Of a stretch of 64,000 bases of DNA, positions 42,731 through 51,594 are shown in pieces. Each line of letters begins with the position of its first letter. Positions within the stretch are counted from its first letter, which is position 1. The DNA is from Kineosporia corallincola (lineage in GTDB: Bacteria > Actinomycetota > Actinomycetes > Actinomycetales > Kineosporiaceae). A model generated the notes under the pieces. The model was not told where the DNA came from. It did no database searches and worked only from the letters and a program-made list of their open reading frames with translations. The position numbers and the translations under genes were made by a program. The stretch is taken from NCBI RefSeq assembly GCF_018499875.1, contig NZ_JAHBAY010000009.1, forward strand, positions 1-64,000, in the 5' to 3' direction.

Positions 42731-44347
42731 ATGACCCCCCGTAAGACTGCGGCGCGCGAGTCGATCGTCGCGGGACGTACCGCCCTGGGCATCGAGCTCG
42801 GCTCGACCCGGATCAAGGCCAGCCTGACCGACGACGCGGGCGTCACCCTGGCCACCGGGTCGTCCACCTGGGAGAACCAGCTCGTCGACGGACTCTGGAC
42901 GTATTCCCTGACGGCGGTGCACGAGGGGCTCCAGGCCGCCTACGCCGACCTGGTCACCGCGGTCGCCGAGCAGTACGGGGAGCGCCCGTCGACCTACGGC
43001 GCCATCGGCGTGTCGGCCATGATGCACGGCTACCTGGCGTTCGACGGCGACGACGAGCTGCTGGTGCCGTTCCGCACCTGGCGCAACACCAACACCGGCC
43101 CGGCCGCCGCCACGCTCTCCGAGGCATTCGGCCTGAACATCCCGCTGCGCTGGTCGGTCGCGCACTTCTACCAGGCCGTGCTGGACCACGAGACCCACGT
43201 GCCGCAGACCCGGGCGCTCACCACGCTGGCCGGCTACGTGCACCGCCTCCTCACCGGTCAGCACGTCCTCGGTGTCGGTGACGCCTCCGGCATGTTCCCC
43301 ATCGACTCCGCCACCGGCGGCTACGACGCCGCCCTGCTGGAGAAGTTCGACGCGCTCGCCGCCGCCCAGGGGTACCAGGGCGAGCTGGCCGCGTTGCTGC
43401 CGACGGTGCTGCCGGCCGGTGCCGAGGCGGGCAGCCTGACCGCCGAGGGCGCCGCCCTGCTCGACCCCTCCGGCCAGCTGCGGCCGGGCATCCTGCTGTG
43501 CCCGCCGGAGGGTGACGCCGGCACCGGCATGGTGGCCACCAACTCGGTGCGCCCGCGCACCGGCAACGTCAGCGCCGGCACCAGCATCTTCGCGATGATC
43601 GTGCTGGAGGGCCCGCTGGCCGGCACGCACCACGAGATCGACCTGGTCACCACCCCCGACGGCCACCCGGTCGCGATGGTGCACTGCAACAACGGTTCCA
43701 GCGAACTGGGCGCCTGGGTGGGCCTGTTCAGCGAGTTCGCGGTGGCCCTGGGGCACAAGCCGGACTCCGACGCGGTGTTCCAGGCCGTGCTGGGCGGTGC
43801 GCTGGAGGCGGGCCCGGACGCCGACGGCCTGCTCGCCTACAACCTGCTCTCCGGTGAGCCGATCGCGGGCGTCGACGAGGGCCGCCCGCTGTTCGTGCGC
43901 ACCCCCGGATCCCGGCTCAGCCTGGCCGGTTTCGGTCGCGCCCAGCTGTACGGCGTGTTCGCCACGCTGAGCCTGGGCATGCGGGTGCTGACGGCCGAGG
44001 GCGTCACCGTGGACACGATGTTCGCCCACGGCGGGCTCTTCCGCACCGGCGGTATCGCGCAGCGGGTGCTGGCCTCCGCGGTCGGCTCACCGGTCGCGGT
44101 CGGCGAGGGCGCGGGGGAGGGCGGCTCCTGGGGCATCGCGATCCTGGCCGCCTACGCCGCCGCCGTGCGCGACGGCTCGGCCGCCGGTCGCACCCTCGGA
44201 ACCTGGCTGGACGAGGTGGTGTTCGCCGGCGCGCAGGCCCAGGTGGTGCAGCCGGACGCCGAGGGCGTCGCCGGCTACGCCGCGTTCCTGGAGCGCTGGC
44301 ACGCCGGGCTCGCCGTGGAGAAGGCCGCGATCAGCTCGGTGAGCTGA
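42731..44347 (+). CDS. FGGY-family carbohydrate kinase
   Basis: A 538-residue sugar kinase of the FGGY family. The ATP/phosphate motif LGIELGSTRIKASLTDD is at the N-terminus; MMHGYLAFDGD, NVSAGTSIFAM and the C-terminal GGLFRTGGIAQRVLASAVG complete the fold. FGGY kinases phosphorylate xylulose, ribulose, glycerol, gluconate and others; this one is longer and different from typical xylulokinases, so I do not name the substrate. An ATG at 42731 follows AAGGACGGAG. No isomerase or epimerase gene is adjacent on this strand. A strong hairpin follows the stop codon. Confidence 0.88.
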   Translation: MTPRKTAARESIVAGRTALGIELGSTRIKASLTDDAGVTLATGSSTWENQLVDGLWTYSLTAVHEGLQAAYADLVTAVAEQYGERPSTYGAIGVSAMMHGYLAFDGDDELLVPFRTWRNTNTGPAAATLSEAFGLNIPLRWSVAHFYQAVLDHETHVPQTRALTTLAGYVHRLLTGQHVLGVGDASGMFPIDSATGGYDAALLEKFDALAAAQGYQGELAALLPTVLPAGAEAGSLTAEGAALLDPSGQLRPGILLCPPEGDAGTGMVATNSVRPRTGNVSAGTSIFAMIVLEGPLAGTHHEIDLVTTPDGHPVAMVHCNNGSSELGAWVGLFSEFAVALGHKPDSDAVFQAVLGGALEAGPDADGLLAYNLLSGEPIAGVDEGRPLFVRTPGSRLSLAGFGRAQLYGVFATLSLGMRVLTAEGVTVDTMFAHGGLFRTGGIAQRVLASAVGSPVAVGEGAGEGGSWGIAILAAYAAAVRDGSAAGRTLGTWLDEVVFAGAQAQVVQPDAEGVAGYAAFLERWHAGLAVEKAAISSVS

Positions 44348-44365
44348 TCCCGCGATGACGCGTGC

Positions 44366-44407
44366 CGCCCCATCCGGCTCCCGGCCTGCTTCCGGCCGGG
44401 TGGGGCG
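44366..44407 (+). terminator. Terminator of the FGGY kinase gene
   Basis: CGCCCCATCCGGC (44366-44378) pairs with GCCGGGTGGGGCG (44395-44407), 13 bp including one G-U pair, 18 bp after the stop codon. The loop itself holds CCGG repeats that can extend the stem. Confidence 0.7.
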
Positions 44408-44434
44408 ACACACCTCGACCCGAGAGGAACGGCC

Positions 44435-44905
44435 GTGCCCGTCGTGCGTTACGACGATCTGCCCGACCTGCCGTGGCGCAACGGCCGCGGCACCACCCGG
44501 GAGGTGCACCGCGACGGACGCTGGCGGCTGAGCATCGCGACCATCGCTGCGGCGGGCGGGTTCTCGGCCTTTCCCGGCCTGGACCGCACCCTCGTGGTCG
44601 CCCGCGGCACGCTCACCCTGAGCGTCGGCGGGCAGGAGCTGCGGCTCGGGCCGGGCGGCCTGGCCCGGTTCGCCGGGGAGCAGACCGTGGAGGCCGAGCC
44701 CGAGGGCGTGGTGATCGCGGTGAACGTGATGGTGGCCCGGCCGCTGCGGGCCGATGTGCGGGTGGGGGAGTGGGCCGGCGGGAAGGCCGAGGCCGTGGTC
44801 GATCTGGCCGACCTGGTCACGGAAATCCAGGTGCGGCAGACGGTTCCGGTCAGACGGCCGGCCGGTGCCGTGGTGGTGCGGGCCGTCGGACGAGCGCGTG
44901 CGTGA
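44435..44905 (+). CDS. HutD/Ves-family cupin-like protein
   Basis: A 156-residue protein of the HutD/Ves family. The family opening is clear: YDDLPDLPWRNGRGTTREV, then WRLSIATIAAAGGFSAFPGLDRTL, and the cupin-like core. HutD is linked to histidine utilisation in proteobacteria, and Ves to cold response; the biochemical role is unsettled. Half the usual length of 180-200 residues is at the C-terminus, where this copy is shorter. The GTG start has GAGAGGAAC upstream. It ends 4 bp from a convergent PAP2 gene. No hut genes are nearby, so a role in histidine breakdown is doubtful. Confidence 0.85.
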   Translation: MPVVRYDDLPDLPWRNGRGTTREVHRDGRWRLSIATIAAAGGFSAFPGLDRTLVVARGTLTLSVGGQELRLGPGGLARFAGEQTVEAEPEGVVIAVNVMVARPLRADVRVGEWAGGKAEAVVDLADLVTEIQVRQTVPVRRPAGAVVVRAVGRARA

Positions 44906-44909
44906 GCGG

Positions 44910-45518
44910 TCAGGTGCGGTCGAGCAGGCGCGCTGCCCCGAGCACCACGAGCGCGCCCAGCAGCCAGCCCGCCACCACCTCACTGATCCAGTGGTAGCCC
45001 AGCACCAGGTTGCAGATCCCGACCACCACGGCCATCAGCACGGCCGCCGCCAGCGCCCGGCGCCGGGCCCGGCCGGCCGCGCCGGTCAGCAGCACGGCGA
45101 TCAGCGCCAGGCACATGGTGGCGTTGGCGGTGTGCCCCGAGGGGTACGAGGAACCGCCCACCAGCACCTCGTTCAGGCCGCTGTGTGGTGACGTGCGCCC
45201 GGCCAGGTGCTTGGAGGTCAGGAGCAGCACGTCGAGGGTCACCACGGCGACCGCGGTGACCAGGAACGGGTGCCACGACCGGGACCACCAGGAACGGGCC
45301 AGGCCGATCACCGCGGCGGCCGTGCCGACCAGCCAGAACTGGCCGCCCATCACCAGGGTGCGCCAGACCAGGTGCCCGGCGCCGGGCCGGTCGAGCACGG
45401 TGAACCAGCCGAGCGTCGCGTCGTCCACCGTCAGGCTCGCACCGGCGACGACGAGCAGGGTGAGCCCGATCAGGACGGCCCAGCCGGCGAGCCACCTCGC
45501 CGTCCATGATCGTGTCAC
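44910..45518 (-). CDS. PAP2-superfamily membrane phosphatase
   Basis: A 202-residue protein with about six helices and the three-part phosphatase motif: KHLAGRTSP, SYPSGHT and GYHWISEVVAG (the last with the catalytic His). Members dephosphorylate phosphatidic acid, undecaprenyl diphosphate or other lipid phosphates at the outer face of the membrane. An ATG with no strong ribosome site starts it at 45518. It is convergent with the HutD-like gene with only a 4-bp gap and no terminator between them. A hairpin of the GGACGACGG family lies 110 bp upstream of its start. Confidence 0.88.
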   Translation of the reverse strand: MTRSWTARWLAGWAVLIGLTLLVVAGASLTVDDATLGWFTVLDRPGAGHLVWRTLVMGGQFWLVGTAAAVIGLARSWWSRSWHPFLVTAVAVVTLDVLLLTSKHLAGRTSPHSGLNEVLVGGSSYPSGHTANATMCLALIAVLLTGAAGRARRRALAAAVLMAVVVGICNLVLGYHWISEVVAGWLLGALVVLGAARLLDRT

Positions 45519-45628
45519 GTGGATCTCAGCTCCTGGTCGGGTGCGGGCGGGCGCCCATCATCGCAGGGGCGCGCGGCCCGGCCGCACCAGGATGCCGTGA
45601 GCGCGTCACCGGTGCGGTGGTGGCCGGC

Positions 45629-45673
45629 ATCATGGACGACGGTAAACCGGTGGCGGCCCCCGTCGTCCATGAT
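45629..45673. repeat. GGACGACGG-family hairpin upstream of a decayed methyltransferase
   Basis: ATCATGGACGACGG (45629-45642) pairs perfectly with 45660-45673 around a 17-base inner part. Unlike the copies at gene ends, this one lies between the divergent PAP2 gene and the remnant methyltransferase, and its right arm ends three bases before that gene's ATG. Confidence 0.7.
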
Positions 45674-45675
45674 TG

Positions 45676-46121
45676 ATGCTGGCCCGCATGGACCCATCGG
45701 TGATCGCGCACTACGGAACGGATTCCGCCGAGGCGACACGACTTTCCCGCTCGCCGCACGGGCGGCTGGAGTTCCTGCGCACGCAGGAGCTGATCCGCCG
45801 CCACAGCTCGGGGCCGAGGGGCGGCTCACCCACGACCTGCTGCCGGGCATCGAAAAGGTACTGAGCACTGGCGATTACGACGGGCACGCGGGCTTCGTGC
45901 CGGCCCGGTTCCACACCGCGCCGGAGCTGCTCGGCGAGGTGGGGGCGGCCGGTTTCGCCGGGGCCGGCGTGTTCGGGGTGGAGGGCCCGGCCTGGCCGGC
46001 CGCGGACGTCTCCGGGCGCCAGGACCTGGGTGCCGCCCTGCGCTGCGCGCGCCTGGTGGAGCAGGACCCGGCGATGATCCACGCCAGTGCGCACCTACTG
46101 GCGTTCGCCCACCGGCTCTGA
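45676..46121 (+). pseudogene. Methyltransferase pseudogene with internal deletion and frameshift
   Basis: The first 40 codons read like the start of a class I SAM methyltransferase (DPSVIAHYGTDSAEATRLSR, then GRLEFLRTQELIRRH). At about 45800 the frame ends in nonsense, while a different frame continues with the C-terminal part of the same family (RLTHDLLPGIEKVLSTGDYD, FHTAPELLGEVGAAGFAG, VFGVEGPAWPAAD). The SAM-binding middle, about 100-130 residues, is missing. The simplest reading is one deletion that also shifted the frame. The C-terminal end overlaps the end of a second decayed gene on the other strand by 27 bp. Confidence 0.8.
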
Positions 46122-46432
46122 CTTCGCCTGCGGGGCGCCGAGTTCCAGGGCCGCCAGATGCAGCCAGCAGGCCACCGGCACCACGTTCTTCAGGATGTAC
46201 TGCCCGTCGAACGAGGGCACCAGCGGGTGCACCCAGACCTCCCGGGGCAGCAGCGCCAGGGTGGAGACCACCCCGGCCATGTGCACGAAGAACGCCAGAA
46301 GCACGGCCCGCAGCCGGATTCCGGTGACCAGCCCGGCCCCGATCAGCACCGCGGCACCACCGGGTAGCTGCCCTGGTAGCGGTGCAGCCCCCGGGCCACC
46401 AGCACGGTGAGCCGTCGCGTGTCGTCTCTCAT
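46095..46432 (-). pseudogene. DoxX-family membrane protein pseudogene with internal deletion
   Basis: On the minus strand the ATG at 46432 opens RDDTRRLTVLVARGLHRYQG and then stops after 29 codons. In another frame the C-terminal half of a DoxX-like protein follows: IGAGLVTGIRLRAVLLAFFV, then HMAGVVSTLALLPREVW and SFDGQYILKNVVPVACWLHL. The first helix and loop, roughly 60 residues, are missing. As with the neighbouring methyltransferase, one deletion plus a frame change explains it. Confidence 0.75.
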
Positions 46433-46657
46433 CTGTCTGCCTTGCCGTCGATGGGGTCTCGGCGGCTGGGGGAACCGCGACCGGCGTCGAGTCGCCGTGC
46501 TTCGTTCTCACGGTGAGGGATCCGCCGGTACCGCCGCCTGATATGGCCGGAGTTAGGCACTTTCGGGTCGTTGCCGCACCGGCCTCAACCCGCGGCCGGT
46601 ACCTGCCGACATCCTGTGCGTGCCGATCACGACGTGGTCCGGTCCGGAAGCCGGCCG
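46433..46657 (+). other. Intergenic region before the GGDEF-EAL gene
   Basis: 225 bp between the DoxX remnant and the GGDEF-EAL gene. A run that is less GC-rich near 46540-46580 may hold the promoter. GGAAG at 46645-46649 is the ribosome site for the GTG at 46658. Nothing else is recognised. Confidence 0.35.
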
Positions 46658-49471
46658 GTGAGCGACCGAGCCCAGCGCGGACTGCGTGGCCGGCCGGTCT
46701 GGCAGCCGCTGGCGGTGCTCACCCTGCTGCCGCTGCTCGCCACGGTGTACCTGGGCGGGGTCGCGGTGGCCTCCGCCCACCGCTCCGCCGACCGGGCCCT
46801 GCGGGCCCAGCGCCTGGTGTCGGCCGTGGAACTGCTCGATGCCGCCCGCCGGGCCACCGACGGCGAGGTGGTGCCGTCGATGCTCGTGCACGTGCTCGCG
46901 GACGGGGACCGGGCCACCCGGGTGGGCCTCACCGCGCGGCAGGCCGCCTCGCTGCGGGCCGCCGAGCCCGCGGTGGTGCAGCGGGCCCGCGCCCTGACCG
47001 ACCGTGCGGTCGGCGCGGCCCTGGAGGCCGCCGGCGACCTTCAGCCGGATGCCCGGCTGGATCAGGCGGTCACCTCCGCCCGCACCCGCATCGCCTTCGC
47101 CCGCTCCGCCGCCGCTGACGTCTCCAAGCCGCTGGAGAACGTCATCCGTGGCTTCGGGCAGAGCTCCTCGGAACTGGCCACGGCCGAACGCTGGGCCAGC
47201 GCCGAGGCGGTCTCGGCCGGCCTGGGCCGGCGCAGCGTGGCCGCGCTCCAGGACCTGAACCAGCTGCTGACCCTGAGCGAGGCGGCCAGCCGCCAGCTCG
47301 GCGAGCTGTTCGCCTCCCGGGTGCTGGCCGACCCGGCCGCCGGCATCGCCGAGAACGGCTTCGTCGCCTCCTGGGGCGCCTACACCAAGCAGGCCGACTA
47401 CGCCGGGGACTTCACCGTCGGCACGATCCGGCACAACTGGGCCGTGTACCGCAACGACCCGGCGGTCGGCGAGTTCTCCGGGCTGCTGACCGAGCAGGCC
47501 CTCGACCCGGCCCGGCAGGTGCTGGCCACCGCGGACCTGCCCGGCCTGGCCGAGCGCAGCCAGGCCCGCGACGCTGCCCTGTCGGTGGTGCTGGAGGACG
47601 CCGTGGCCCAGGTGATCGAGGCCTCCGGCGCCGATCTGGAGGCCGCCCTGGACCGCCGCCGCAACACCCTGACCGTGTGCCTGGGCCTGGTGCTGCTGTC
47701 CCTGGTCAACGGCGGTCTGGTGGTGCGCTGGCTGACCTCCTCGATGCGGTCCCTGGCCTCCGGTGCCCAGCAGGTCAGCCAGGGCAACCTGGTCGACGTG
47801 CCGCCACGCGGCCCGCGCGAGCTGCGGACCGCCGCGCGCGCCCTGTCGTCGGCCGTGGCCGGGCTGCGCCGGGTGCAGGAGCAGGCCCGGGCGGTCGTCG
47901 ACGGCAACACCGAGGAGGCCCTGCGGCAGAAGCCGCTGCCCGGCCCGCTCGGCGACGTGGTGCACGCCTCGGTGGAGCAGATCGTCGAGAGCTTCCGGGC
48001 CCGCGAGGCACTCCAGGACGAGCTGGCCCACCAGGCCACCCACGACGCGCTCACCGGCCTGGCCAACCGGGCCCAGATCCTGGCCCGCCTGTCGGTGCTG
48101 CTGACCCGCGGGGCCACCGGCGTGCTGTTCATCGACCTGGACGGCTTCAAGCTGGTCAACGACACCCACGGCCACGCCGTCGGCGACCGGGTGCTGTGCG
48201 AGGTGGCCGACCGGCTCACCGCCACCCTGCGCCCGGGCGACGCGGCCGGCCGGTTCGGCGGCGACGAGTTCGTGGTCACCATCGAGGGGATCCGCGACCC
48301 GGAGGCGCTGCTCGACCTGGGCCGCCGGCTGATCAGCGCGGTCAGCTGGTCCGGCCCGATGAACGTCGGCGCCACCACGGTCAAGCAGGTGCGGGTGGGC
48401 GCCAGCGTGGGCGTGGCGCTGTCGTCACCCGGCAGCACCGCCGACAGCCTGCTGGCCGAGGCCGACATGGCCGCCTACCGGGCCAAGCGGCTGGGCCGCG
48501 GCCGGGTGGAGATCTTCGACGACGGGCTGCGCGCCGAGCTGTCCGAGCGGGCCGCCCTGGAGGTCGCCCTGCGGGCCGGCCTGGAAGCCGGTGAGCTGCA
48601 CCTGCACTACCAGCCGGTGGTGAACCTGACCAGCGGTGTGCTCGTCGGTTTCGAGGCCCTGGCGCGCTGGGAGCGGCCCGGGGTCGGGCCGGTGCGCCCG
48701 GACGTCTTCATCGCCGCCGCCGAGGCGTCCTCGTTCGTCTGCGACCTCGGCCGCTGGGTGCTGCACGAGGCCACCGCGCAGACGGCCCGCTGGCGCGCCG
48801 CCGGGCAGGGCGGGTTCGTGCCGGGCGAGACCGAGCCGACGATCGCCGTGAACATCTCCGGCCGGCACCTGGCCGACCACCGGGTGCTGGACGACGTGGC
48901 GGACGCCCTTGCGGCCAGCGGTCTTCCGCCCGGTCTGCTGGTGGTCGAGATCACCGAGACGGTGCTCACCGACGACCCCCGGGCCCGCGAGCACCTGCGG
49001 GTGCTGCGCGAGCGCGGGGTGCAGGTGGCGATCGACGACTTCGGCACCGGCTTCACCTCGATCAGCGCGCTCGCGGTGACCCCGGCCGACATCCTGAAGA
49101 TCGACCGCAGCTTCATCGACTCCGAGGACGTCGGGCACCACCAGCTGGCCACGCTGATCACCCGTGCCGCGCAGACCTTCTCGCTGCGCGTCATCGCCGA
49201 GGGGATCGAGACCCAGGCCCAGCTGGCCCGGGTGCGGGCGGACGGCTGCGAGGAGGCGCAGGGCTACCTGTTCTCCCGGCCGCTGCCGCCGGAGGCGGTG
49301 GAGGACCTGCCCCGGCACCTGGTTCCGCCGCAGGCCGCCACCGTGCCGGTCCAGGACCGGGCCGTGGACCGGGTTCCGGACCGGAGGCGGGCCGGGCCCG
49401 GCCCGGATTCAGCGCCGAGCGGTAACGATGCGCCGAATCAGGCCGTTGCGCGGACAAATCACCCGGGATAA
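46658..49471 (+). CDS. Membrane sensor with NIT-like, HAMP, GGDEF and EAL domains
   Basis: A 937-residue cyclic di-GMP enzyme. Two helices (about 20-40 and 325-350) flank a mostly helical extracytoplasmic sensor of about 280 residues resembling the nitrate/nitrite-sensing (NIT) domain. A HAMP-like segment follows. The GGDEF domain has an intact RFGGDEF, so it can make cyclic di-GMP; the EAL domain has FEALARW, NISGRHL, EITETVL and DDFGTGFTS, so it can also break it down. The GTG at 46658 has GGAAG eight bases upstream. Which activity dominates cannot be told. Confidence 0.93.
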   Translation: MSDRAQRGLRGRPVWQPLAVLTLLPLLATVYLGGVAVASAHRSADRALRAQRLVSAVELLDAARRATDGEVVPSMLVHVLADGDRATRVGLTARQAASLRAAEPAVVQRARALTDRAVGAALEAAGDLQPDARLDQAVTSARTRIAFARSAAADVSKPLENVIRGFGQSSSELATAERWASAEAVSAGLGRRSVAALQDLNQLLTLSEAASRQLGELFASRVLADPAAGIAENGFVASWGAYTKQADYAGDFTVGTIRHNWAVYRNDPAVGEFSGLLTEQALDPARQVLATADLPGLAERSQARDAALSVVLEDAVAQVIEASGADLEAALDRRRNTLTVCLGLVLLSLVNGGLVVRWLTSSMRSLASGAQQVSQGNLVDVPPRGPRELRTAARALSSAVAGLRRVQEQARAVVDGNTEEALRQKPLPGPLGDVVHASVEQIVESFRAREALQDELAHQATHDALTGLANRAQILARLSVLLTRGATGVLFIDLDGFKLVNDTHGHAVGDRVLCEVADRLTATLRPGDAAGRFGGDEFVVTIEGIRDPEALLDLGRRLISAVSWSGPMNVGATTVKQVRVGASVGVALSSPGSTADSLLAEADMAAYRAKRLGRGRVEIFDDGLRAELSERAALEVALRAGLEAGELHLHYQPVVNLTSGVLVGFEALARWERPGVGPVRPDVFIAAAEASSFVCDLGRWVLHEATAQTARWRAAGQGGFVPGETEPTIAVNISGRHLADHRVLDDVADALAASGLPPGLLVVEITETVLTDDPRAREHLRVLRERGVQVAIDDFGTGFTSISALAVTPADILKIDRSFIDSEDVGHHQLATLITRAAQTFSLRVIAEGIETQAQLARVRADGCEEAQGYLFSRPLPPEAVEDLPRHLVPPQAATVPVQDRAVDRVPDRRRAGPGPDSAPSGNDAPNQAVARTNHPG

Positions 49472-49540
49472 ATTGACGTCCTCACCGAAATCCCGCTCGT
49501 GGCCTACGAAGCGGCGATTCCCCCGAGGACAGGGGCACGG

Positions 49541-50829
49541 ATGCCTGCACCGTCGCACGGTTCCAGTCGTCATGCCGTCAGCGGCCCGAGCCGGCGCGGT
49601 GTGCTGGCCGCCGGGATGGGAGTCGGGGTGGGGGCCGCCGCCGGGGTGGTGCTCCCCGCCGCCACGGCCCGGGCCGCGACCGCCCGGTCCGGTGGTGTCG
49701 TCGAATTCACGCTCGACGCCGAGGTTCTCGACGGCGGCGAGCAGATCACCGGGATCACCCTGGCTACCGCTGCCCTCGGGCCGGTCGACCCGGCGAGCCT
49801 GAGCGCCGCCACGTTCAGTGTGCACGCCCGGGCCACCAGCCCGTTGCCCGGCGTCCCCGACGCCGAGATCTCCGGGGTGTACGACGTCGACCGCACCGTG
49901 ACCGGCGCGCACGTCGGCCGCGACGGCGACATCGTGCTCGATCTGGAGCACGGCGAGGGCGTTCTCGGCGCCAACACCCTGGGCTACGTGCTCACCCGGG
50001 GCGCAACGTGCGGCTCGGCCTGACCTACACCCTCACACAGAACGCACCGCTCGCCGTGCGCCGCGGAAAACCACTGACCATCAGCGCTTTCGAGCAGGGC
50101 CGGGTGTCCAGTCCGGAGGTGGACGCGTTCAGCCGCCACACCTCGGGCTCGGGTCTGAAATACCGCTTGTACCAGCCCGGCCGGGGCCGGCGACCGCTGA
50201 TCGTGTGGCTGCACGGCGGCGGTGAGGGCGCTTCGCTGCCCGACGGCTACTACGACAACGAGACCACGCTGCGCGCCAACCGGGGTGCGCTCGGGTTCGC
50301 CACCCCGCAGGGGCAGCGCGTGTTCGGCGGCGCCTACGTGGTGGCCCCGCAGAGCACCTCGTACTGGATGGAAGACGGCCCGCGCTTCGCCCCGCTGATC
50401 CGTCAGGTGATCCGCGAGGTGGCGGACCGCCACGACGTGGACCGTGACCGGATCTACCTGGCCGGGTGCAGCAACGGCGGCTACATGAGCCTGAAGATGA
50501 CCACCACCTATCCCGGCCTGTTCGCCGCCTCGGTGCCGGTCTGCGGTGTGGTGGCCGGCAGCCCGCCGCTGATCCCCGACGCCGAGCTGGCCGCCGTCCG
50601 CACGCCCACCTGGCTGATCACCTCGCTCGACGACACCACCGTGGACCCCCAGGCCAACACGGTGCACGCGCACGAGCTGATCCCGGGGTCCCGGGTCACG
50701 CTGTACGACCACGTGATCCGCGACGGCCACCAGTTTCCCGGCCACTGGTCGTGGATCTACCTGGCCCGCAACGACCCGAGCATCCGGGGCACCCACGTCT
50801 GGCAGTGGATGGCGCGGCAGCGCGGCTAG
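49541..50829 (+). pseudogene. Tat-exported esterase/peptidase gene split by a frameshift
   Basis: Two reading frames together make one protein of about 430 residues. The first (to 50023) begins with a twin-arginine signal (SRRGVLAAG) and a beta-rich domain ending ANTLGYVLTRG. The second (from about 50000) continues RNVRLGLTYTLTQNAPLAV and carries an alpha/beta hydrolase of the predicted-peptidase/PHB-depolymerase type, with oxyanion HGGGEG, nucleophile GCSNGG, an Asp in SLDDTT and His in DGHQF. One extra G in the run at 49997-50001 (CCCGGGG) would join them. It may be a real mutation, a sequencing error, or the gene may be two cistrons; I favour the first two. The last base overlaps the stop codon of a convergent GNAT gene. 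Confidence 0.8.
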
Positions 50830-51308
50830 GGCCGCACCTGCTTGCGCATCTGCTGGGTGATCACGGTGTAACCCGCCGACCCGTAAAGGCCGATGGCGGA
50901 GGCATTGTCGCCGAAGACGTTGAGCTCCAGCGCCCCGACCCCGCGCTCGGCCACCGCCTGCTCGGCGGCGGTCAGCAGGGCCCGCCCCAGGCCCCGGCCG
51001 CGATGCGGCTCGTCCACCTCGATGTCGTACAGAAACGCGCAGTCCGGGGTGCCCCGCGGGTGCTCCAGGCCGATCCAGACCCGGCCGATCACGGTGCCGT
51101 CGGCCAGCACGCCCTTGAGCAGCAGCATGCCCGGCGTGTCCAGGCCCTGGGGCAGCGACGCGGCGTTCTCGTCCAGGGCCCGCCGGAACGCGCCCTCGGC
51201 GGCCCACCGGCCGGCCGCCACCTGCTCGGCGGAGTAGACGCGGGCCAGTTCCCGCTGCCAGTCGGCGAATTCCGGCGGCGTCATCGGCCGCACGCTGAGC
51301 GTGGTCAT
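50826..51308 (-). CDS. GNAT-family N-acetyltransferase
   Basis: A 160-residue acetyltransferase of the GNAT fold. The acetyl-CoA loop is present as HRGRGLGRALL (motif A), preceded by CAFLYDIEVDEP, and motif B is LNVFGDNASAIGLYGSAGY, as in RimI-like proteins. The start at 51308 (MTTLSVRPM) is preferred; upstream in-frame sequence runs into the divergent Smr gene. The substrate is unknown. It is convergent with the frameshifted esterase, and they share the stop-codon bases CTAG. Confidence 0.88.
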   Translation of the reverse strand: MTTLSVRPMTPPEFADWQRELARVYSAEQVAAGRWAAEGAFRRALDENAASLPQGLDTPGMLLLKGVLADGTVIGRVWIGLEHPRGTPDCAFLYDIEVDEPHRGRGLGRALLTAAEQAVAERGVGALELNVFGDNASAIGLYGSAGYTVITQQMRKQVRP

Positions 51309-51339
51309 GACGCCGATGATGCCAGCCGCGCGCGGGCCG

Positions 51340-51345
51340 TAGACT
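51340..51345 (+). promoter_or_regulatory. -10 box of leaderless Smr gene
   Basis: TAGACT ends six bases before the ATG at 51352, with no Shine-Dalgarno sequence between. Confidence 0.45.
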
Positions 51346-51351
51346 GGGGCC

Positions 51352-51594
51352 ATGCTGTCGCTCGATCTGCACCCGGTGTTCCGCAGCAAGCGCGACATCG
51401 ACACGGCCCTGCGCACGTTCATCGTGCGAGCCGCGGCCACCGGCCAGCGCGAGGTCGAGATCATCCCGGGCAAGGGCACCGGGCAGCTGCGGCAGAAGGT
51501 GCTCACCTTCCTGGGCCAGCCGCACGTGCGCCGGCTCTACCGCAGCTACCGCATCGCCCCGGGCAACGAGGGCAAGATCATCGTCACGTTGTGA
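51352..51594 (+). CDS. Small Smr-domain protein
   Basis: An 80-residue stand-alone Smr domain, the fold found at the C-terminus of MutS2. The two family motifs are visible: LDLHP near the start and IIPGKGTGQLRQKV in the middle, in place of the more usual HGxG. Smr domains bind or nick branched DNA or cleave RNA. The gene is apparently leaderless. Its last 11 bp overlap the end of the convergent GH3 gene. Confidence 0.82.
   Translation: MLSLDLHPVFRSKRDIDTALRTFIVRAAATGQREVEIIPGKGTGQLRQKVLTFLGQPHVRRLYRSYRIAPGNEGKIIVTL

Noticed and set aside
46571-46658. Longer start for the GGDEF-EAL gene at 46571
   Set aside because: It would add a stretch without family similarity; the GTG at 46658 has a ribosome site and places the first helix near the N-terminus.
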